Positions 48,912 to 57,626 of a stretch of DNA of 64,000 bases are shown piece after piece. The position numbers and the translations under genes were made by a program. Origin of the DNA: Dichomitus squalens LYAD-421 SS1 (taxonomy: Eukaryota; Basidiomycota; Agaricomycetes; Polyporales; Polyporaceae). Under the pieces are notes generated by a model, which was not told the origin of the DNA, searched no databases, and worked only from the letters and a program-made list of their open reading frames with translations. The first letter of the stretch is position 1. Each line of letters begins with the position of its first letter. The DNA lies in the NCBI RefSeq assembly GCF_000275845.1, contig NW_006766884.1, positions 1,771,232 through 1,835,231 on the forward strand, written 5' to 3'.

Positions 48912-49501
48912 CTTGAAGTCCTAAAGTTGAGAGGAACCGACGGGGTGGATGGACTAGGAGCGGGCTGCGGTCTGCGAACGAGAATCTCCGTGGAAATTTT
49001 GGCAAGCGCTCCTCTCATAAACTGGGAATTCGCCATGTGGTTGGCAACTCTGATGGAGCGGGACCCGGCGGCCCGGTTCGGGAGGGAGAGCGCCCACTTT
49101 AAGTCCCTACAACTTGAAGTAGCAACTTCCAGTTTCTATGCCTGTGTAACCACCATTTTGGTGGGTCGTCGAGGCAAGTACTCCCACACGTACCTTGTGG
49201 CGACGTGAAACATTTTTACAGTCCTGGTGTCAGAAGCAGCCGTCGGATACTCGATGGTTGAGTCAGCCACGTTGGGCGGCATGTCTACCGCGCCGGCCCA
49301 ATGTCTTGATCACGCGGGAAGACAATATAGAGGGCGGACATACGCCATAGCCAATTGCAATATATAGCACTAGAACAAATTGTACTGATCCCGAGGCTTC
49401 TGTTCTCACCAACCTCCTCTACTCGAGGTCTTCTTCCTGTCTCCTGACATAGCCTGCCTTGGAATCTTTGTTTGTTTTGCTGGCGACTCTTACGCATCTC
49501 G
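48912..49501. promoter_or_regulatory. Divergent upstream region, fibrillarin and transporter copy 2
   Basis: 590 bp between start codons. Segments near 49070-49130 (GGGAGGGAGAGCGCCC and AACTTGAAGTAGCAACTT) look structured, but no specific site can be named. Confidence 0.35.
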
Positions 49502-51582
49502 ATGGCTAGACACACAGAGCATCCAGCAGTCGACCATGACTCCTCTGCTTCTTCCACTAGGACCATCCCCAATGACGAAATAGTACCCCGGACGCTCGAC
49601 GACGGAGAGAAGCAGGCCGCTCAAGATCCCGAGATGTCGGACGTCGCGAAGGACCTTGCAACCGCGGCCGAGGCTGTCGAAGGCGCTCCGTTAGACGAGT
49701 TCGAAGAGCATCCTGACGGAGGTTCAAGAGCCTGGTTGGTAGTGATTGGGGTGAGTTACCATATGTCGTGTCTTCGGCTTGGCTCCGTGTAGCTCCGTTA
49801 CTGACATTGTAGTAGTGTGCCGCGGGAGCGTGTGCCACTTTCGGGCTTGTGAACGCATGGGGTGTGAGTGGTGTTCCTTCAAACCTAGATTCGCAAACCC
49901 AATCATCTTGCGACAGGTCTTCCAAGCCTTCTACACCACGAGCATCCTCAAAGGCACTTCCCCATCGACTATGTGAGCAGCCGTCTCCCTGACACCATTA
50001 GTAGCACTCGAAGAGAAATAATGCGGACATCAGTGCATGGATCGGCTCTATACAGGCGAGTACTCTGCTCATTACTGTGCTCGAAGCCGCATACTCATAC
50101 GAGTTAATCCAGTATGCTCTCGTTTTTATCCCCGGTTTGGTCGTTGGTCGCATTTTCGACATGGGCCACGTCAAACTTCCCTTGGGTTTAGCAAGCGCGC
50201 TGCTGGTTGCCGCGACCTTTCTTACTGCACAGTGTACACGATACTGGCAATTTCTGCTTTGCCAGGGAATAGCTCTTGGGGTGTGTCCCCTTTCAAAGCT
50301 CTTCTAAACCTTGTTGTCATCTCACCGTATCCGACTGGACGATGTACTGTTTGTGCGCGTTTCTAGATTGCGTGTGGAGTGATTTTCGGCGTTATCATGG
50401 GTTGTCCCGCACACTGGTTCAAACGCAAGCTTGGGCTAGCATTGGGCATTATGGCTCTAGGCTCCAGTATCGGAGGTACCCTCTACCCCATCATCGTCAA
50501 GAACCTCATGCAAAAAGTTGGGTAAGACGACCTCACACACTCTCGGCCAGATGAATCGGCTAATCATCGTTTACTTTTAGCTTTCAATGGACAATGCGCG
50601 TCCTTGGGTTCATTGAGATCGGCCTCCTTGCCGTTCAGTTCCTTGTACGTCTTTCCATTCCTTCGGCTCGCTCTATTTATTAAGAACTGATATCATGGGG
50701 CAGACTGTAGAGCGCAGGCTTCCTCCGAAGAAACGCTCAGGTCCTTTCTTCGACTTCACGGTCTTCAAGTCCGTCCCTTTCTCGCTGTACAGCTTCTCGA
50801 GTTTTCTCGCCTTCCTGGGCATCTATACTGTGAGCAGCTACCGTCTTAGACGAAGCAGATGTTGTTATTCTGAATACACTCCACAGGTTCTCACCTATAT
50901 CGATGTGAGCGCGGTTTCGGAAGGTGTCCCCGAGAACTTTGCCTTCTACCTCCTGGCCATCGCAAATGCCTGCTCGGCAGTAGGTCGAATAGTTGGCGGG
51001 ACTCTTTCTGACTATACAGGTGCGTGCTCGGGAGTCCGCCAGATGTACACGGGACGTGCTGAGTTTCTCCTCCGGGATCTAGGACCTCTCAACATCATGA
51101 CCCCTGCGACGTTCCTCGCCGGCATCATGACCTACATCTGGCCGTTCGCTACCAGTGTTGGCGGGAACATCGGGGTGGCCATCGTGTATGGGTATGTACT
51201 CGCCGGTGACTCATCCCTTTCATTGTACTTATGACGATCCCGACAGTGCATCATCGGGAGTCTATGTCTCTCTGCTTGCAGCCCCTACAGTGCATATGGG
51301 CCGGACGGAGGACGTCGGTGTGCGCGTCGGCATGAGCATGACCCTCGTCGCCCTTGGCGCTGTTGCCGGTCCTCCGATCTCTGGTGCCATCAACGCCGCG
51401 ACTGGTGGCTTCAAGTTCACCGGTGTCTACGCGGGTACGTACCGCTTCCTCTGCCGTGGGTCAGAGACCACTTCAGGATGCTCATAACTGCATCACCTAT
51501 AGGAACTGCTGTGATGGCAGCCGTAGTGTTCCTGATCTTCACTCGGATATCCATCCTCGGCGGGCTTTGGGGTAGATGTTGA
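49502..51582 (+). CDS. Monocarboxylate-transporter-like MFS permease, copy 2
   Basis: Twelve exons (49502-49750, 49816-49863, 49917-49972, 50034-50055, 50113-50280, 50367-50521, 50581-50644, 50704-50829, 50887-51019, 51083-51191, 51247-51434, 51503-51582) sum to 1398 nt (465 aa). It is a paralog of the gene at 33854-35897, alike throughout the membrane core (FGLVNAWGVFQAFY, YALVFIPGLVVGRIFD, HWFKRKLGLALG, PLNIMTPATFLAGIMTYIWP). Exons 2-12 have identical lengths in both (48, 56, 22, 168, 155, 64, 126, 133, 109, 188, 80). Only the cytosolic N-terminal exon differs. The intron after IAWIGSIQ begins GCGAGT, a GC-AG intron, where copy 1 has GT-AG. The frame is open through this intron, so naive prediction would add 19 false residues. 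The substrate is unknown. Confidence 0.9.
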
Positions 51583-52529
51583 ACACAACGGGCCGACGAA
51601 TACCCGCCCTGCAACCTGTTCTCTTCTTCGTCCAAGGGATGCTCGACAGTCATTAGAAACGACTCTCTCGGCGACATAGATGGAGCTTACGATCACAATG
51701 TTACGACGGAGACGATGTATTCTGATCTATAATGATACGTCTTCGATTGTACGTCGAACATGCATTCTTCAAGACCCGACCCATGTATTGAGCACCAAGC
51801 AGGCCGACGGCGAGCGATGCTGGCGTGCCACGTCCTGTACGAAGATGCCAACGCCGCTCCTCTCTGACCCCTTCCACTGCGGTATGTTGCGAAGTATATC
51901 ATTCTCAAGGTACTGAAGTGCACACCTGACACGAAGGCAACTACCTGAAACCAAACAGTAAAAATTGTATCGGATAAGAGACAAGGTGCATGTTGTTTTC
52001 CCCCCTTCCTCTGCGCCAGAGGTGGATGGGAGCGAAGAGTACTTATTATCCCAAGAGTCACCAGGATGTATGCGCCAGGACCGAACTCTTATACGACGAG
52101 CGTCTGGGTTACCTATTAAGTCACAGTTTGTGGTATGACGAGAAGCTTTGCATCCGCTCCTCCGATCTTCCTGGTTAGGACCATGGTCGCTATTCCCGCT
52201 GACAAGGACACCCTTGATATGTCCCCTTCAGATAGGATACTTCGGCCACGGAACAAGGGCACCACTCGGAACCCCGTCTCTTTCGGACCCGACTCCTTCG
52301 GAACGAAGGCGGGCGTGTCTCTCAAGCGTTCGCTGCGCAGTGCGTCACGACCCACTTCCATGCCGACTCGCGCTGATTCATCAGCGACTGACTCAGAATA
52401 CTGTTGTAAAAATGGCCCGTTGACTAGGAGATATAAAGCTGCTAGCAGCTCGACCCGATCTTCTTCATATCACAACGACTTCTGCTCGTCTGCCTACTAA
52501 ACGCTCCAATCTATACCATCGCAGTCATC
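51583..52529. other. Intergenic between transporter copy 2 and reductase
   Basis: 947 bp with no supported gene. It contains a diverged copy of the dispersed repeat at 51990-52086. Frames near 52135-52500 are open on both strands but show no family features. Confidence 0.5.
51990..52086. repeat. Dispersed repeat, diverged copy 3
   Basis: It shares the CATGTTG polypyrimidine head, the TACTTAT-x-ATCCCAAGAG block and the exact ATGCGCCAGGACCGAA core with the copies at 58-162 and 942-1022. It has small insertions and lacks the CCCTCGGG end. Confidence 0.5.
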
Positions 52530-53835
52530 ATGTCAGTAGCTCAACACAAGGCCCTAATCCTCGAGTCCAAGCTCGGCCAGTTTGCTGTCAAGACAGTGCA
52601 GACTCCGAAGCCTGGTCCAGAAGAGGTGCTCGTGAAGATTGAGGCGACCGCGCTCAATCCTCTGGACTGGAAGGTGCAGGCCTTGGGTATCCTCATCGAG
52701 AGGTACCCTACGATTCTCGGCTTTGACGCTGCAGGAAGCATATCCCAGATCGGAGAGGAGGTGCCTCCTACATTGTTCGCCGTTGGTGATCGCGTGTATG
52801 TGCACGATTGACCGACCTCACTTCGGTTCCGAAGTCTCATGCAATAATTGGTAGTCTTGTCCAAGGCTGGTTCGATCTCGCCGAGCAGTCTGCCCACGGA
52901 ACATTCACTCAGTATTTCTTGCTTCCCTATAAGCTTGTCGCAAAAGTAAGTAGTGTGTGAATTCACTGTTAGGTAGTCTCAGGCTTATATAACTCTAACC
53001 CGGCAGATCCCCGACTCTCTTGCGTACGAAGATGCAGCAACTATCCCGACCGGCGTTGCAACCGCCGGCTTCCCGCTCTACAACCAGAATGAGTCTGCAG
53101 CGTCTGTTAGGCTTACCCCACCATGGGTCAAGGGCGGACGGGGCAAATACGCCGGCAGACCCATTCTCGTGATTGGTGGCGCGAGTTCTATGGGACAGTT
53201 TGGTTTGTAACTTCTGGAATACCACGACGAGTATTCCAGTACTGATAAGCATATATAGCTATACAATTCGCCCACCTCTCTGGCTTCTCGCCGATCGTTA
53301 CAACTGCATCCCCACACAACACACCCCTCCTCCAAACTCTGGGTGCGACGCACGTCCTAGATCGCAAGCTTTCTTCCGAAGAGCTCATCGCCGAAGCCAC
53401 AAAAATCACCGGTGGCCCTTTCGAAGTCGTCTATGACGCAATCGCTTCCGAGGAAACTTCATCTATGGCGTATGCAGTGACGGCACGGGGAGGGCACCTC
53501 GTCACCGTTCTCAGCAATCCTGCACTGGAACTAAGGGCTAAGGAGGAGGGAAAGAATGTGGACTTTGTACACGGGGTGTTCAAATCTGAGGTCAACCGTG
53601 ATATTGGGCGATCGTTGTTGGATGCACTCCCTGGATTGCTCAAGAGCGGTGACATCAAGGTGAGTCTCTAACAGTTGTGGCACGTCGGTGATACTTACAC
53701 TGTCTGCCGATGCAGCCAAACCGCACAGAAATTCTCCCAGGTGGCTTGAACGGTGTTGTCGAGGGATTAGAGCGCTTGAAGAACGACCAGGTCAGTGGTG
53801 TCAAGTTGGTCGTCCGTCCTCAAGAAACTGCATGA
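52530..53835 (+). CDS. Medium-chain reductase/dehydrogenase (zinc-free enoyl-reductase-like)
   Basis: Exons 52530-52795, 52855-52945, 53007-53202, 53259-53659 and 53716-53835 sum to 1074 nt (357 aa). The GroES-like N-terminal domain shows ALILESKLGQFAVKTVQTPK, VLVKIEATALNPLDWKVQ and ILGFDAAGSI. The NAD(P)-binding Rossmann fold carries PILVIGGASSMGQFAIQFAH. The C-terminus LERLKNDQVSGVKLVVRPQE is typical of fungal zinc-binding-alcohol-dehydrogenase-like/enoyl reductase proteins (ToxD/LovC-like group). The Cys and His ligands of true alcohol dehydrogenases are missing, so it is probably a zinc-free NADPH reductase. The substrate is unknown. No biosynthetic cluster surrounds it. Confidence 0.88.
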
Positions 53836-55903
53836 GGGTCTCCGGCTCGATAAGGCCTTCCTGGCAGTCGTTGAATAGTGTTCCGAGAGATAGCATATCT
53901 GTCTGCACACACGTTGGATTGCGAAGAACAATTGCCATTCACAACTTGTATATGAGGTGATTGCGGATTGGGAGACTGTTGTCGCCAATGAACTCATCGC
54001 TGGAGTTACTCGGGGCTGCAGGCGATTCAAGGATCTCGATGACCGGTGGAGCCCCAAGGCCAATGATATCAATGAAGAGGATGCGAGTAACTTGGGACAC
54101 ACCATGCGATGTTTAGGAGCAATTGATAGGCCAAGCCAGACGACCACAGGCCGCCAGCGTGGATGTATTAGTGCAGCCTGCGATTAGTGTTGGGTGCGGT
54201 CACCGTGGATCGGAGCTCGAACAGAGCAAGCCGGAGCCGACGAACGACTCGCATCACGATTTACCACTCTTGCTATCGCGTCCACTGCCACACACCCTCG
54301 AGTTTGTCTTCGACGCTATATGTGCACTGGCCGAAGTGCAATGCCGGTAAATTGGAGTGCAACCTCATTCGCGGACAGCGCATTCAGCTCACATCCACGA
54401 CAGCGACCGTCATTCCTCCACTACGTCTTATCACCTAGGCTTGCGACACCAATGCGCAGCATGCCGCACAGTGATAGACTGCTATGGACGCCCTCGACGC
54501 CCTCTCTTCGTGTCTAGAAGACGGCTATCCCTTGTAGTCTCAGGGACGTAGTTTGGAGAGGACACCCGCGGAAGTCAGGTGCGTACTCCTTCAGCCTCTA
54601 TACAGATGCACGACAATACTATGGAGTGGCTGGTGTCCCTGGTTGGTCCATCGCGATCCGGATCGACTTAAGAGACTATGTCACTATGCAGAGCGCACCT
54701 TTGCCGTCCCATATGCGGGTCTGCGTCGCCCATCGGGCGCATCCCTTGAGCGCACCCTCCCGCGAACACGCTGCATATTAAGTCGACGGAGATGGTTGTA
54801 TTTGTGCTAGGAAGTGGATGTTTTGAATCGCTTCGAGGAGTAACGGTGGGAGCGGGAACTGTACCGGCCGCAGGTTGGTCGTAATATGCAGGACGGACGA
54901 CAATTGATGTTATTTGATTTCACCATCTACTTTCCTCATGTTTGCTTGCTCCGAAGGAGCAGAGGCTGGCTACCTTTTGACAAGGCAAGTTTTCCCGATG
55001 AAATGTGTCATTCGACACAGCTGGGGAAACGTGGGTGGACGCATCAGTCGGTTCTGTGCGGTCTGGCATGGTGGATGAGGCGCAGGGGTCGTATGCTATC
55101 GTGTCCTACTGGTAGAATTGCCATACCTTGTCGAAATACGGCCTCCTGGCCTCCTGACAGGACTGCGCGGACTACAATTGGCGCTCGTGTCAGTTGCGCA
55201 CGTCATAGAACGTAGTATACTGTATACACCATCGTATCATTGATCCTCTGCTTTTCATTGATGGACCAGACGTGGAGGACCAGGCACGGCAGGGAATCGG
55301 ATGTTTTCGATTGGAGAAAAGTCGATGGAATGGGGACGCAAAAGGCAACAGCCCGTCGTTTTTCAATGACTTTTATCCAGAAACGCCACATATTCACGGA
55401 TTGTTTGCCTCGCGCTTCCCCTTTTCAGAGACTTTTCTCCAGCTGGAAATATCCGATTCCCTGCCGTGAGGAGAAGCGCTATGGTCGGTAGCGTTGATGG
55501 GCCGATGCTCGCAGAACGTCGCGACAGGCAATGAAACGTTGATGCGGCACTCCACGCGATGATTGCCATCAAACTCCAGACTCACGGTCGGGAGTTTGTC
55601 CCCGGCATCCGCACCTTCGCCTGAAAGGGCACATCGGCATGCGCAACCGGTATACGACGCCAGTCATTCTGGCCCGTTTTGTCACTTTCCTAAAGCAGAT
55701 GTGGATATAAATGAGGCGCCATCCCACCATGAGTTTCTCACTCTCCTCCTGCCCACCAACATCCAGGAGATTGTTCGTGTGGAGGCAATAGAGAACACAC
55801 TCTTTTGCCTGACCCGCGAGCATCCTTCAGGCCCTGCAACATCGCCATTGCCAAAGCCTGCTTAGACGTGGACGTCAATCTCACTCGTTTGCCTGTCTTC
55901 AAG
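53836..55903. other. Accessory stretch with coding-like scraps and a foldback, no confident gene
   Basis: About 2 kb holds several protein-like fragments that I cannot join into a gene. They are a minus-strand piece near 53809-53945 (TDMLSLGTLFNDCQEGLIEP), a plus-strand piece near 54597-54780 (YYGVAGVPGWSIAIRIDLRD) and a plus-strand piece at 55700-55860 (HHEFLTLLLPTNIQEIVRVE). A foldback sits at 55285-55468. Decayed genes are likely here. Confidence 0.45.
55285..55468. repeat. Imperfect foldback (inverted repeat), 39-nt arms extending to about 75 nt
   Basis: The left arm 55285-55323 (starting CACGGCAGGGAATCGGAT) pairs with the right arm 55430-55468 (ending ATCCGATTCCCTGCCGTG). Mismatches fall mainly in the middle of the arm, and GGAGAAAAGTC pairs exactly with GACTTTTCTCC. 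Weaker pairing continues inward to about 55358 and 55395, leaving a short loop. No flanking target duplication is evident. It could be a small MITE-like foldback or a hairpin RNA precursor. Confidence 0.65.
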
Positions 55904-56541
55904 ATGCAGCCGTCTACCATCAAGCCTCAAAGAATACAACACACGCGTGCCCCTTCATTGTCGTTCTCTTATTTTCCTTTCCCGTCGGATAGACAGTTCC
56001 CTCTTTATGCGCACTGCAATTCCCAGCGTACTGGGTGTGTTCCTACAATCCGCTGCGACACCAATCTTGTCGTGTCATCTCATCGGCGAGATCTCATGGT
56101 ACGCACACTGGCCTGCGATACTCTACCTCCTGATGTGTCTGACGTTCACCAAGCAAACCGTCGACTACCGCTTCTCCCCCAAATGCACGAGGCGATCTAG
56201 CTTCGCACTGGTACGTTCAAATACTCTCTTCTTATGTCCTCTCAATTCGTGACCTTCGCGTGCTTCAAGTCGGACATTTTTGAGATGGATGAGGAGGTCG
56301 TTGAGTTCGAGATATCCCCCATTCTACCGTCTACGCCCAACTCCGCGACTACCCGAAGTGTGAAGTTACGCATGAAGACCGCCCTACATGTGCGTAGCTC
56401 TTGGCATCAACAACGCCTCCCTCTCTTCTGAATGTCTCTCAGGACTTCGTGCAAGCCGTCAAAACCAAATTGAATCATCCCCGTTCACCCAAGATGTACA
56501 TCGTCGAGCCTGCAAACAGCTCGCGCAAAGTTGTCCTGTAG
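55904..56541 (+). CDS. Small orphan protein, family A, copy 2 (156 aa)
   Basis: Four exons (55904-56098, 56154-56210, 56270-56389, 56443-56541) of 65, 19, 40 and 33 codons, all phase 0, sum to 471 nt. It is the paralog of the minus-strand gene at 29160-29783 and has the same exon architecture. Conserved parts are FPSDRQFPLYA (exon 1), RRSSFALSD (exon 2/3 junction), VEFEISPILPS, an R-x-K-x-x-L end of exon 3, and DFVQAVKTKLN with YIVEP in exon 4. Its last exon is 8 codons longer (ending NSSRKVVL). Function is unknown; no signal peptide, membrane span or catalytic motif is visible. An alternative frame in exon 1 is also open but breaks agreement with copy 1. Confidence 0.72.
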
Positions 56542-56797
56542 TAATCCCTTGTTGATCGTTCGAAGAATACCGGAGTAGCATTCTTGTACAGTATCCCTTA
56601 GGCCCTATAACTGCCTTGTACTTTGTTGTAGAGCCTGTTAATGCACGACGAACTTCGTCTGTTCCCTGTCCCGCATTGCAGTGGAATTGTTACCGTCATT
56701 CGCACGACAAGACCTAAAAAGGACATACCTCACAGAATTGCCGCCAAACAACTTGAAACAAGACGCGTCCGCGAGCACGGGCGCTTCAAAGGTCACC

Positions 56798-57243
56798 ATG
56801 TCTTTCGTCCAAGCTCTCCGACGACAAGCACGACTCAACGCCTTCTGGGCACCCCGGAGATGTCTCGCTAGCCAGAGCGCACCCGCCGCAGCGTTGGCAG
56901 CATCCCCAGACTCGACCGGCGCGTCACCAAAAGCCAGCGGTGGTGAGCACGCGTCGACTCATTCTTCGCATCCTTCGTAAGCTCATACGTTCCGTCTGGT
57001 GCCGCAGCCCCCAAAGCCTTTTCGGCATGCCCGGAAAACATGGTCATGCAGGGCCTTAACTATTTGAAGGGTCAGCCAGAAGTCGTCGCGCAGGCGGACG
57101 ATGCGTACCCGCCATGGCTCTGGACAATACTCGACAAGAAAGAGCTCCCCGACGATGGACCTGGAGGCTTGGCCGAGAAGAAGCGGTTGCGTAAGGCGAA
57201 CAGGCAGCGCATACGGGATCAGAACTTCATGAAGACTCAGTGA
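56798..57243 (+). CDS. MRPL37: Mitochondrial large-subunit ribosomal protein mL54
   Basis: Two exons (56798-56942, 57008-57243) sum to 381 nt (126 aa). The N-terminus is a mitochondrial presequence (MSFVQALRRQARLNAFWAPR). The conserved part reads ENMVMQGLNYLKGQPEVVAQ, the AYPPWLWTIL block and KKRLRKANRQRIRDQNFM, which match mL54 (yeast Mrpl37). It is a component of the mitochondrial ribosome near the exit side of the large subunit. It is convergent with HEL2. Confidence 0.88.
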
Positions 57244-57626
57244 CGGGCTAGGGGCTCGCTTGGATGGGATTCGAATTGCTAGTGAGTCTGTCGTGTGTCT
57301 ATTTGCTTCTACAACGGCCTGACGCGTACACTTGAAGCCACGTATATGTATTGACACTGCTAATCACTACTTCCACTGCTTTCACGTCACTGTCTACAAT
57401 CTGTGTCCCCATCTACCTGTTGAGCTGGAAGCTAAGGAACGGTTGGCCGGAGTACGGACAGGAGATCCGTCTACCGCAATAACACTTGCCTCACGTTCTT
57501 GACGGCAATGGACGTGTTCACTCTAGACGATAGAACGCAGGCATGTACTTGCCTCTACTCTACTCTACTGCGACATAGTACCGCTACGTTCATCTAGGGA
57601 ACAGTCTAGACACGATAGCTGCCATC
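57244..57626. other. Convergent intergenic region, mL54/HEL2
   Basis: 383 bp of 3' untranslated sequence; no gene recognised. Confidence 0.5.

Noticed and set aside
50056..50112. 19 extra residues in transporter copy 2 (after IAWIGSIQ) as coding sequence
   Set aside because: The paralog has a GT-AG intron at exactly this point, the flanking exon lengths match only if this is removed, and GCGAGT...CAG is a valid GC-AG intron.
55947..56210. Hydrophobic alternative reading frame (ILSCHLIGEISWYAHW...) as a membrane protein
   Set aside because: It lacks an ATG at its start, and the other frame conserves FPSDRQFPLYA and the phase-0 intron position shared with the paralog at 29160-29783.
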